Positions 1 to 6,521 of a stretch of 8,324 bases of DNA are shown here, piece after piece. Each line of letters begins with the position of its first letter. The stretch's first letter is position 1. Below the pieces are notes generated by a model, which saw nothing but the letters and a program-made list of their open reading frames with translations, had not been told where the DNA came from and searched no databases. The DNA comes from Candidatus Thorarchaeota archaeon (GTDB taxonomy: Archaea; Asgardarchaeota; Thorarchaeia; Thorarchaeales; Thorarchaeaceae). The DNA is taken from NCBI GenBank assembly GCA_016839345.1, contig JAEOUL010000016.1, forward strand, positions 1 through 8,324. Direction: 5' to 3'. Position numbers and translations under genes: made by a program.

Positions 1-66
1 ATTGCATGTTTTGCAATTATAGTAATAATACTCATTGGCCTTGCAATCATTGCTTTCTCTGGATAA
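1..66 (+). CDS. 3' end of a gene ending in a transmembrane helix (partial)
   Basis: The first frame is open from the window edge to a TAA at 64-66 and encodes 21 residues. They are almost all hydrophobic (IACFAIIVIILIGLAII, then AFSG), which is what a C-terminal membrane helix looks like. The protein could be an integral membrane protein or a surface protein with a C-terminal anchor. The family cannot be recognised from this tail. The gene runs in the same direction as the alcohol dehydrogenase gene, about 130 bases upstream of it, so read-through is possible but not shown. The call rests only on hydrophobicity and frame, so a chance open frame remains possible. Confidence 0.5.
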   Translation: MACFAIIVIILIGLAIIAFSG

Positions 67-183
67 ATACAATAGATTTCATGATTTAGGAATAAGCTTC
101 ATGATACTCACACAAGCGAGATTTGAAGGGCAGAGCAAATAAGAGGGAGGAGTACTACTACTAAACTGTACAGACCAGTGATT
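67..183 (+). promoter_or_regulatory. Leader/promoter region of the ADH-AOR operon
   Basis: This gap precedes the dehydrogenase gene and should hold its promoter. I see no convincing archaeal TATA box. Weak AT-rich candidates are TAAATAC at 64-70, overlapping the upstream stop, and AAATAAG around 137-143. The octamer TTCATGAT occurs twice, at 78-85 and 98-105, exactly 20 bases apart, as expected for two half-sites on one face of the helix. A strong ribosome-binding-like motif, GGGAGGAG at 145-152, has no ATG, GTG or TTG at a usable distance. No small gene is supported here. Confidence 0.35.
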
Positions 184-188
184 AGGAG
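184..188 (+). promoter_or_regulatory. Ribosome binding site of the ADH gene (decides the start)
   Basis: AGGAG lies 8 bases before the ATG at 197 but only 2 bases before the ATG at 191. The normal Shine-Dalgarno spacing therefore favours the second ATG as the start. Confidence 0.6.
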
Positions 189-196
189 AGATGGAA

Positions 197-1372
197 ATGG
201 TTTGGTGGTTTGCAATACCAAAGATTGTGTTTGGTGAAGATGCGTTACTTGAACTTGAAACTTTGAAAGGAACTAAAGCGTTAATCATTACTGACAGGGT
301 CGTTAATGAGATTGGATTAGCAGAGAGAGTATCAAAAATCCTCTGTGAGAATCAATGGGAAACTGCAATTTGGGATGGCGCAGTCCCAGACCCAAAAGTA
401 TCCACTGTGAAAGAAGCAGCTGAGGCATTGAAACGGGTCGGTGCAGATTGGATCATTGCAGTCGGTGGAGGTAGTGTGATTGACACTGCGAAAGCCGCAT
501 GGGTTCTTTATGAGAAACCCGATGTGCAATTGGATGCATTGAGCCCCTTCGATGAGCTAGGTCTAAGAACTAAAGCCAAGCTCATTTGTATTCCTACCAC
601 CACTGGAACAGGTTCAGAAGTGACTAGAGCAATTGTGATTCGCGATGATGAAACCGGAAGGAAATTCGCCACAATCAATCCTGAGCTAACTCCTGATATG
701 GCAATCCTCGATCCAGAGTTTGTGGTTGGGTTGCCCAAGGAACTCACAGCATATACAGGAATGGACGCACTTACTCATGCAATCGAGGGATATGTGTCAG
801 TCTGGAAGAATGATTTCTCTGATGGAAGTTCTCTGCAGGCAGTAAGGATGTTGTTTGAATGGCTTCCAAAATCCGTTGATAATCTCAAAGACTTGGAAGC
901 AAGAGAAAAGATGCTTGTTGCAGCATGTCTAGCAGGAATGTCATTTGGAAATTCACAAGCGGCATTGGCACACTCACTTGGACATAGTATGGGTTCTGTG
1001 CTTCGACTCCACCATGGACTATCCGTTGGAATGGCTTTGCCATATACTATTGAGTTCAATTGTCCTATTAATGAAGCAGCTGCTGCACAGTATTCAGAAC
1101 TGGCAGGAATTATTGGAATCAAAGAATTTGACAATATAGAAACCTCGATGAAATTTGCGGCAGCAATTAGAAACCTAATGAAGAGGATTGGTTGCCCCAG
1201 AAGCTTCAAGGAAGCAGGAGTCACTAAGGAAGATTTCGATGCAGGTTTGGAAAAACTTGTGGAGTTTGCTATGATGGATTCAAGTTTAACAATGAATCCA
1301 CGGAACACAGATAGCAATGAGATTCGGAAACTGTATCAATACATGTTCAGAGGGAAAGTCGTAGATTTCTAA
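197..1372 (+). CDS. Iron-dependent (group III) alcohol dehydrogenase
   Basis: This is a cytoplasmic NAD(P)-dependent dehydrogenase that interconverts aldehydes or ketones and alcohols, 391 residues, normal for the family. The N-terminal dinucleotide-binding half carries GGGS at residues 90-93 and the loop PTTTGTGSE at 133-141. The C-terminal metal-binding half carries MDALTHAIEG with D190 and H194, then H259, H263 and H273 in AHSLGHSMG and LHHG. D190, H194, H259 and H273 match the four metal ligands of E. coli FucO. The ATG at 191 would add two residues, but its ribosome site is too close. AOR begins 12 bases downstream, so the two are almost certainly one transcript. The likely role is reducing aldehydes made or used by AOR, or oxidising alcohols. 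Substrate and NAD versus NADP preference cannot be read with confidence, and some relatives act on butanol, lactaldehyde or 4-hydroxybutyrate. The fold and chemistry are secure. Confidence 0.93.
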   Translation: MVWWFAIPKIVFGEDALLELETLKGTKALIITDRVVNEIGLAERVSKILCENQWETAIWDGAVPDPKVSTVKEAAEALKRVGADWIIAVGGGSVIDTAKAAWVLYEKPDVQLDALSPFDELGLRTKAKLICIPTTTGTGSEVTRAIVIRDDETGRKFATINPELTPDMAILDPEFVVGLPKELTAYTGMDALTHAIEGYVSVWKNDFSDGSSLQAVRMLFEWLPKSVDNLKDLEAREKMLVAACLAGMSFGNSQAALAHSLGHSMGSVLRLHHGLSVGMALPYTIEFNCPINEAAAAQYSELAGIIGIKEFDNIETSMKFAAAIRNLMKRIGCPRSFKEAGVTKEDFDAGLEKLVEFAMMDSSLTMNPRNTDSNEIRKLYQYMFRGKVVDF

Positions 1373-1384
1373 GAGGACGTAATA

Positions 1385-3205
1385 ATGAACGGGTATAGAG
1401 GCAAAATCCTCAATGTCAATCTAACAACAGGTGCATCAACGGTTGAATCACTTGATGAACCTCTACTGAAGCAATTCATCGGAGGGGCAGGTCTCGGAGC
1501 TAGACTTCTCTATGATAGAGTCAATGCAAATACAAATCCACTTGGTCCAGATAATCCATTGATGTTTCTAACAGGTCCATTTACTGGGACTATGGTACCT
1601 ACAAGCGGAAAGTCAACATTCTGCTCTAAATCACCAAAGACAGGATTATTTGGTTATAGTACAGTCGGAGGCCATCTTGGAGCAGATTTGAAATTCGCAG
1701 GATATGATGGGATAATAATTACTGGAGCCTCCAAGACGCCGTGCTATCTACTTGTTGAGGATTCCGATGTTGAGATTCGTGATGCTTCACAAATATGGGG
1801 AAAGGATACAGAGGAAACATGGGAGATACTCAAGGAAGAAACAGGACATAGGAATCCTGGAGTCGCACGAATTGGGATTGCTGGTGAGAACCTAGTAAAA
1901 TATGCAAGTATCCTTGTTGATCATTATCGAGCAGCAGGAAGGACAGGGCAAGGAGCAGTCATGGGATCAAAGAAACTCAAAGCAATTGTGATTCAAGGAT
2001 CAGATAGGAAAGTTCCAGTTGCAAATGAGGATGAACTCAAAGCAACAGCATCCGAGCTTAATGAAGCGTTCAAAGAGGATCCAACATTTCGAATGTACTC
2101 CGATCTTGGTACAGCAGGATACACTGACATGGCGAGTATGATGTATGGCTCTTTTCCTGCAGGATATTACACAGAGGGTGAATTCGATACCTACAATCTC
2201 AGTGGCACTACAGTAAAGGAAAAAATCCTGGTTGGAAAGAGTGCATGCTATCGATGTCCAATCGGGTGCGGAAGGGTTGTCGAAATCCCAGAAGGCAAAT
2301 ACAAGATGGGCAAATTCGCTGGACCCGAGCTTGAAGTAACAGGAACAATTGGTGCTCTGATCCTGAATAACGACGTTGAGTCTGTAGCTTATGCAAACAG
2401 GATAATCGACCTCCTGGGATTCGATACCATATCTGGAGGAAATGTGATTGCATTTGCATACTATCTCTTCAAAGAGGGGAAGATATCTACTGAAGACCTT
2501 GATGGAATTTCCCCAGAATGGGGAGAGGTTGATTCAGCAATAGCTCTATCTGAAAAAATTGCCAAGAGAGAAGGGGTAGGAGATCTCATGGCTGAAGGCG
2601 CGTACGAATTCGGGGAGAAATTTGGTTATGGAGACCTAGCTGTTCAGGTCAATAGTCTTGAGTTTCCACAACATGACCCAAGAGGCTTTTCTGGTTTAGC
2701 AGTTGGATACGCAACGTCACCACGTGGAGCATGTCATATGAGTGCAGATATGTATAACGTCCAGATGGGACAACCCAATGAAGCGTTTGATATTGAGAGC
2801 GAAGACAGATTTGCTAACGAAGCAGATATTGTAGCCAAGGTACAGAATTTTAGAGCCTTGACAAACTCCGCCGTGATATGTAATTTCTACCCTCTCAACG
2901 GAGAAGAACTGACTAAGTTCATGAACCAAGTAACAGGATGGAATGTATCGGTTGAGGATATTGTCTTGACTGGTGAACGAATCTTCACTATGATGCGACT
3001 TCTCAATCTCAAACTTGGATACGAGACCTCAAATGAAAAGCTGCCATCTCTGATAACTAAACCTCTTGAGGGACCAACAGATGAACATGTTCCAGACATT
3101 GAGGAACAATTGAATACTTGGTATGAATTTCGTAGATGGGATAGAAAGAGTGGAAGACCACCAGTCGAGAAATTAGAAGTCCTCGGACTCGATGGTCTAG
3201 CATGA
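1385..3205 (+). CDS. aor: Tungsten-type aldehyde:ferredoxin oxidoreductase (AOR family)
   Basis: The 606-residue length is nearly that of Pyrococcus furiosus AOR. AOR oxidises aldehydes to acids with ferredoxin, using a tungsto-bispterin and one [4Fe-4S] cluster, and can run in reverse with reduced ferredoxin. The N-terminal AOR domain spans about 1-205, with FIGGAGLGARLL near 31-42 and the pterin region RTGQGAVMGSKKLKA at 186-200. Cluster cysteines are C288, C291 and C295 (CYRCPIGC), with C499 as the fourth. Domain 2 has GPELEVTG (E315, E317) and DLLGFD at 342-347, matching the DxxGL(C/D) pterin motif. The second such motif reads NSAVIC at 494-499, with Asn in place of Asp. H451 in RGACH matches the active-site His. 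GAGGA at 1373-1377 sits 7 bases before the ATG. There is no signal peptide, so it should be cytoplasmic. Sister families (FOR, GOR, benzoyl-CoA reductase BamB type) share this fold, so the substrate is uncertain; the ADH partner favours a simple aldehyde. Confidence 0.93.
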   Translation: MNGYRGKILNVNLTTGASTVESLDEPLLKQFIGGAGLGARLLYDRVNANTNPLGPDNPLMFLTGPFTGTMVPTSGKSTFCSKSPKTGLFGYSTVGGHLGADLKFAGYDGIIITGASKTPCYLLVEDSDVEIRDASQIWGKDTEETWEILKEETGHRNPGVARIGIAGENLVKYASILVDHYRAAGRTGQGAVMGSKKLKAIVIQGSDRKVPVANEDELKATASELNEAFKEDPTFRMYSDLGTAGYTDMASMMYGSFPAGYYTEGEFDTYNLSGTTVKEKILVGKSACYRCPIGCGRVVEIPEGKYKMGKFAGPELEVTGTIGALILNNDVESVAYANRIIDLLGFDTISGGNVIAFAYYLFKEGKISTEDLDGISPEWGEVDSAIALSEKIAKREGVGDLMAEGAYEFGEKFGYGDLAVQVNSLEFPQHDPRGFSGLAVGYATSPRGACHMSADMYNVQMGQPNEAFDIESEDRFANEADIVAKVQNFRALTNSAVICNFYPLNGEELTKFMNQVTGWNVSVEDIVLTGERIFTMMRLLNLKLGYETSNEKLPSLITKPLEGPTDEHVPDIEEQLNTWYEFRRWDRKSGRPPVEKLEVLGLDGLA

Positions 3206-3207
3206 TT

Positions 3208-4701
3208 TCAGAACTGTTGATTGGGAAGCTCTTTCACGATTGAAGTAAGAAGCTCATGAATAATTGCAACAGAGGATATATCGACCTTTTCATCAGGAGT
3301 GTGTGCATTCTTCGTATCAGGACCAATAGCGACCATCTGCATTCCTGAAAACTTCGCACCAATGATCCCACATTCAAGACCGGCGTGAATCGCGTTTACT
3401 ATGAGTTCCTTCTCAACAAGCTTCTCATATTGCGAACGTACAAAGGATGTGAATGGGCTTGCAGGATCTGGTTTCCATCCAGGATAAGCGGGTTTCATTA
3501 TGATATCCCATCCTGTCAAATGACCAATAGTTGCAATTTTCTTGCGGAAATCTGCTAATTCTGCATCGACACTACTTCTAGTGCTTGTAAGTACTCGCAT
3601 CTCAGTTTCGGTAGTTTCGACAACTGCAACATTGTTTGATGTCTCCACAAGATTACTGATTGTGGGAGAAAAGTTCACAGGACCTTGGTGTAGGAGGTTA
3701 ATCGATTGAACTATCTGTTTGGACACTTCCAAGGAAAAGACCTGTTCTACAGGAACACCAATCTTCCATTGAATTTGAAGATCTGGTTCGAGTTCCTTGA
3801 AATATGAGAGGATTTCGGTTTTTCCTTGATCTAGAATCTCTTCAACACGTGCAGCTTTTCTAGGTTCAACAGCAAATAGAGCAAACGCTTCACGTGTTAT
3901 TGCATTATGTTTGCTACCACCATTCCATCTAGAAAGATGAACATTCATCTCATCAACAATTGGTGCAAGCAGTCTTGCTACCAATTTGTTCGCATTACCA
4001 CGGTGTTTGTGAATATCAACACCGGAATGCCCACCAAAAAGACCAGTTACTGATAATTCGATGAAGGTGGCAGAGCCTACGATATCTTGGTATCGGATAT
4101 CTCTCCTGAGAGTAGTATCACCTCCACCAGCGGAACCGATTGTAATGATACCGATTTCTCCTGAGTCAACATTTACTAGTAATCTGCTCTCGATGGCAAT
4201 AGTATCAGGATTTAGTGCAAATGCACCTGTCAGACCAGTCTCTTCATCAACAGTAATGAGGAGTTCGAGCTTACCAGCCTTAATAGACGGGTCTAATAAC
4301 ACTGCAAGAGCAATAGAGACCCCAATTCCATTATCAGAACCGAGTGTAGTACCATCTGCATCGACCCATTCTCCATTATCTTGGATTCTTACTGGAATCG
4401 GATTGTTGTCAAAATCAAATCCATCAGGTCGATCGGTCTCACAGACCATATCCATGTGGCCCTGGAAAAGTAGTGATTGAACAGATTCGTTTCCTGGAGA
4501 TGCAGGTCGTGTAATTAGGATGTTTCCTACATCATCTTCAACAAGATTGATTTCGATACCCAGGAGCTTTGCACGGTCAGGTATCCATGATTTCAATTTT
4601 GCTCGAATCTTACTTTCTTTCTTTGACTCACGCGGAGTGACTGAAAAGACATGTTCAAAGATTTCCCAGACAGCTTTGGGCTCGAGATTCTCTAGAACCA
4701 T
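3208..4701 (-). CDS. pepD: Aminoacyl-histidine dipeptidase, PepD-type M20 metallopeptidase
   Basis: This is a cytoplasmic di-zinc exopeptidase that hydrolyses dipeptides such as Xaa-His (carnosinase-like). At 497 residues it is close to E. coli PepD. The metal-site motifs appear in order: GHMDMVCE with H82 and D84, GSDNGIG with D123, VDEETGLTGA with the catalytic E153 and metal ligand E154, NVDSGE with D179, and NAHTPDE with H467. The lid or dimerisation domain lies inside the catalytic domain, roughly 210-400, and opens with LFGGHSGVDIHKHRGNAN at 221-238, typical of PepD. AGLECGIIGAKFSGMQ at 440-455 is also characteristic. AGAGGT (4709-4714 on this strand) is 7 bases before the ATG. Its stop lies 2 bases from that of AOR, converging. 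The family is best known in bacteria, so an old transfer is possible, but nothing in the local sequence shows it. It probably recycles peptides for amino-acid fermentation. Confidence 0.93.
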   Translation of the reverse strand: MVLENLEPKAVWEIFEHVFSVTPRESKKESKIRAKLKSWIPDRAKLLGIEINLVEDDVGNILITRPASPGNESVQSLLFQGHMDMVCETDRPDGFDFDNNPIPVRIQDNGEWVDADGTTLGSDNGIGVSIALAVLLDPSIKAGKLELLITVDEETGLTGAFALNPDTIAIESRLLVNVDSGEIGIITIGSAGGGDTTLRRDIRYQDIVGSATFIELSVTGLFGGHSGVDIHKHRGNANKLVARLLAPIVDEMNVHLSRWNGGSKHNAITREAFALFAVEPRKAARVEEILDQGKTEILSYFKELEPDLQIQWKIGVPVEQVFSLEVSKQIVQSINLLHQGPVNFSPTISNLVETSNNVAVVETTETEMRVLTSTRSSVDAELADFRKKIATIGHLTGWDIIMKPAYPGWKPDPASPFTSFVRSQYEKLVEKELIVNAIHAGLECGIIGAKFSGMQMVAIGPDTKNAHTPDEKVDISSVAIIHELLTSIVKELPNQQF

Positions 4702-4742
4702 TCAAAAGACCTCTAATTGATTGCTGGAGAAAAGGCATGTGA

Positions 4743-4755
4743 CTATAAGCTTTTG
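4743..4755 (-). promoter_or_regulatory. Probable BRE/TATA promoter of pepD
   Basis: On the minus strand this reads CAAAAG then CTTATAG, an A-rich BRE-like element followed by a TATA-like box. Initiation about 25 bases downstream would fall near 4720 and give a leader of about 20 bases including the AGAGGT ribosome site. On the plus strand the same bases read CTATAAG and could serve the divergent PAP2 gene with a leader of roughly 45-50 bases. This is a motif match only. Confidence 0.45.
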
Positions 4756-4819
4756 TCCATGAACAGGCATCTTTTTGTTTTGCTTTGTACCAGATTTTAT
4801 GAATAAGGAGTGGAAATGA

Positions 4820-5692
4820 ATGGTCTTCGATCCAGGGATAATTGAAGCTTTTCGAAATATGCTACCAGGTTTGGAAGGATTCTTTCTAATTATTTCAGAA
4901 CTTGGCGGCGAGATATTCTACGTTGGATTACTTCTGATTGGATATTGGGCGTACAATAAACGCGAATCCATATTTGCAACATATGTCCTATTGGTTGCAA
5001 TCATATCCAACTATTGGTTGAAATATTTCATTGCACATGAAAGACCACCTTCAAGCTATTGGATTGAAGGTGCAGATACACCAAATTATAGTACTCCAAG
5101 CGGGCATGCGCAAAACTCAGCCACACTATTTGGATGGTTTTCGCTCAGGGTAAAGAAATGGTGGATGTTAACTATAGGAGTTGTATTGACAACTCTTATC
5201 GGACTTTCAAGGGTCTACCTAGGTGTCCATTATCTTGATGATGTCCTTCTTGGTTGGGGTATAGGAATACTAACTGTAATCTTGATCTTCTATCTAGAAA
5301 AACCTGTTAGAGAGTATCTCTCCAGATTTAGATTTGAATATCCTCTACTGGTTGTCTTTTTCATTGGACTAGTAATGACTATGATTGCAGCAGCTTTTCC
5401 TGCACCGCCTGATGACAACTTTGGTGCATTAGGAGGACTGACTATGGGACTTGCCAGAGGATTCATACTGGAAGCAAAATACGTGAACTTCACTGTAGAT
5501 GCTCATAATGGACAGAAATGGCGACTCTTACTACGGGTTGTGCTTGGTCTAGTGTTTGTTCTAGGATTAATGTTGGGACTAGAAGGCATACTTCCAACAG
5601 AAGAGATATTTCTACGAACCATTAGATATTTCCTAGTTGCCTTTGCAGGTGTCTTTGTCTGGCCTTGGATCTTCAAGAAGATAAATCTCTAA
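4820..5692 (+). CDS. PAP2-family membrane phosphatase
   Basis: This 290-residue integral membrane protein has the full phosphatase signature of the PAP2 superfamily. Motif 1 is K68-x6-R75-P76 (KYFIAHERP). Motif 2 is PSGH at 93-96. Motif 3 is S130-R131-x5-H137-x3-D141 (SRVYLGVHYLDD). H137 would form the phospho-histidine intermediate, assisted by D141 and H96. Hydrophobic helices are seen near 30-45, 52-70, 115-132, 142-158, 174-195, 236-254 and 266-285. After the catalytic part, residues 198-240 (with GFILEAKYVNF) form an amphipathic stretch followed by two helices. I recall a similar tail in other PAP2 proteins of this length. Likely substrates are polyprenyl (dolichyl) diphosphates or lipid phosphates in the cell membrane, but the motifs do not choose between them. 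AGGAG at 4806-4810 sits 9 bases before the ATG. The ATG at 4816 is in another frame and soon meets a stop. Confidence 0.9.
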   Translation: MVFDPGIIEAFRNMLPGLEGFFLIISELGGEIFYVGLLLIGYWAYNKRESIFATYVLLVAIISNYWLKYFIAHERPPSSYWIEGADTPNYSTPSGHAQNSATLFGWFSLRVKKWWMLTIGVVLTTLIGLSRVYLGVHYLDDVLLGWGIGILTVILIFYLEKPVREYLSRFRFEYPLLVVFFIGLVMTMIAAAFPAPPDDNFGALGGLTMGLARGFILEAKYVNFTVDAHNGQKWRLLLRVVLGLVFVLGLMLGLEGILPTEEIFLRTIRYFLVAFAGVFVWPWIFKKINL

Positions 5693-5701
5693 AATCAAAG
5701 A

Positions 5702-5724
5702 TTGTAGGATATGTTGTCCTACAA
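5702..5724 (+). repeat. Perfect 8-bp hairpin just after the PAP2 gene
   Basis: TTGTAGGA at 5702-5709 and TCCTACAA at 5717-5724 are exact reverse complements around a 7-base loop, starting 9 bases after the PAP2 stop codon. It has no following T run, so it is not a classical intrinsic terminator. It could protect the mRNA 3' end, mark a processing point, or be part of the leader of the next gene. Confidence 0.6.
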
Positions 5725-5733
5725 CCATTCGAT

Positions 5734-5753
5734 AGAGTTGAAATTTCAACTCT
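5734..5753. promoter_or_regulatory. Perfect 20-bp palindrome, probable operator or leader hairpin
   Basis: AGAGTTGAAATTTCAACTCT equals its own reverse complement over all 20 bases. It ends 48 bases before the preferred start of the decarboxylase-like gene. A third copy of the half-site core AGAGTT lies at 5765-5770, 31 bases (about three helical turns) from the first. A dimeric regulator could bind the palindrome. As RNA it could fold as an 8-bp stem with an AATT loop, and its right arm could instead pair with the AGAGTT at 5765-5770. No partner regulator gene is in the window. Confidence 0.55.
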
Positions 5754-5790
5754 CGGTAGATTCAAGAGTTAGAATGTGAACAACAATGAA

Positions 5791-5796
5791 AGGTGA
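5791..5796 (+). promoter_or_regulatory. Ribosome binding site that decides the start of the ADC-like gene
   Basis: AGGTGA matches the GGAGGTGA Shine-Dalgarno sequence and lies 5 bases before the GTG at 5802. It overlaps the GTG at 5793, which itself has no purine-rich site upstream, so the start at 5802 is preferred. Confidence 0.55.
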
Positions 5797-5801
5797 AACG
5801 C

Positions 5802-6521
5802 GTGAAAGAGGGAATTGCTACTCCAATATTATCACCACTGTATCCAAAGCCACCATATCACTACATCGATGCAAAAGTGTTCCTAGCACTATTCACACCA
5901 ACGGAAGAATCAATTCGTGCAATTCTACCAGAACCGTTGAGACCGTCACAGATGCCTCTAGCTGGATTACTTATTGCAGAACAACCCTGCAAAGAAACAG
6001 GAACCTTCATGGAGGCGGGAATGTTAGTGCAATGTCTCTTCGATAATCCTGAAACAAAGGAAGAAGAAGTCGGAGTTTATTTTGCATACAACTATGTAGA
6101 TACTGATATTGCCCAAGCTGCAGGACGAGAGATCTGGGGATATCCTAGAAAGAGGGCGGACATATCACTAAAGTGGAAGAAAGACACACTCACTGGAACA
6201 GCAGTTCGGGATGGGACTACACTCCTCAAGGCAACATGTACCTTTAATGATGATGGAGAATGGATCGACAGTGGTCCAAATATCAATGTCAAAATGATTC
6301 CACGTGTGTCTGGAGAAGGTTATGAATTAGCAGTCCTAACTGCTGCACACCTCACCTATGATATCAAGAATGGTCGCTCTGGAGAGGTTGAGATAGAATT
6401 CAATAATGGTCCTCAAGATGACTTCAGTAAGGTTGTGGTTGAGAGTAGTTTCATTGGACTCTACTTTGATTGCGATATTACAGTTCCACTAGGAAAGAAT
6501 GTAGGAGAAGTAAAATTCTAA
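5802..6521 (+). CDS. Acetoacetate decarboxylase superfamily protein, reaction unknown
   Basis: This cytoplasmic protein of 239 residues (242 if started at GTG 5793) matches Clostridium acetobutylicum Adc in outline, as I recall that sequence. Shared parts are the N-terminal ATPILSPLYPKPPY (compare STPLTSPAFPRGPY), LPEPLRP, and the core GREIWGYPRK near 108-117, followed by the strand DTLTGT. Adc uses K115 of AYPKKL as its Schiff-base lysine; here the motif is YPRKRA, so that position is R116 and the next residue is K117. The Glu matching Adc E76 is kept (E71, MEAG), but the position of E61 falls on a leucine. It may not decarboxylate acetoacetate. Superfamily members also include aldolase-dehydratases and other enzymes of unknown function. 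It lies 109 bases after PAP2 on the same strand, behind a palindrome, so it could be co-transcribed or separately controlled. Its stop abuts that of the permease gene. Family call firm, function open. Confidence 0.85.
   Translation: MKEGIATPILSPLYPKPPYHYIDAKVFLALFTPTEESIRAILPEPLRPSQMPLAGLLIAEQPCKETGTFMEAGMLVQCLFDNPETKEEEVGVYFAYNYVDTDIAQAAGREIWGYPRKRADISLKWKKDTLTGTAVRDGTTLLKATCTFNDDGEWIDSGPNINVKMIPRVSGEGYELAVLTAAHLTYDIKNGRSGEVEIEFNNGPQDDFSKVVVESSFIGLYFDCDITVPLGKNVGEVKF

Noticed and set aside
191..196. First ATG as start of the ADH gene
   Set aside because: The AGGAG site is only 2 bases away; the ATG at 197 has proper spacing of 8. The difference is two residues and not certain.
775..1317. 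180-codon open frame on the minus strand inside the ADH gene
   Set aside because: It lies wholly opposite a gene with intact family motifs, and its translation shows no domain pattern. It is a shadow of the plus-strand codon use.
4061..4480. 139-codon open frame on the plus strand inside pepD
   Set aside because: It is antisense to conserved PepD motifs and its Ser/Pro-rich translation resembles no family.
4771..4787. T-rich run CTTTTTGTTTTGCTTTG as a terminator
   Set aside because: No plus-strand gene ends just upstream. It lies in the probable leader or initiation region of the PAP2 gene, so a terminator role has no support.
5786..6046. ATG-started open frame overlapping the ADC-like gene
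   Set aside because: It has an ATG where the real gene has GTG, but no ribosome site. Its product is low-complexity Thr/Ser/Asn-rich, while the other frame is clearly homologous to acetoacetate decarboxylase.
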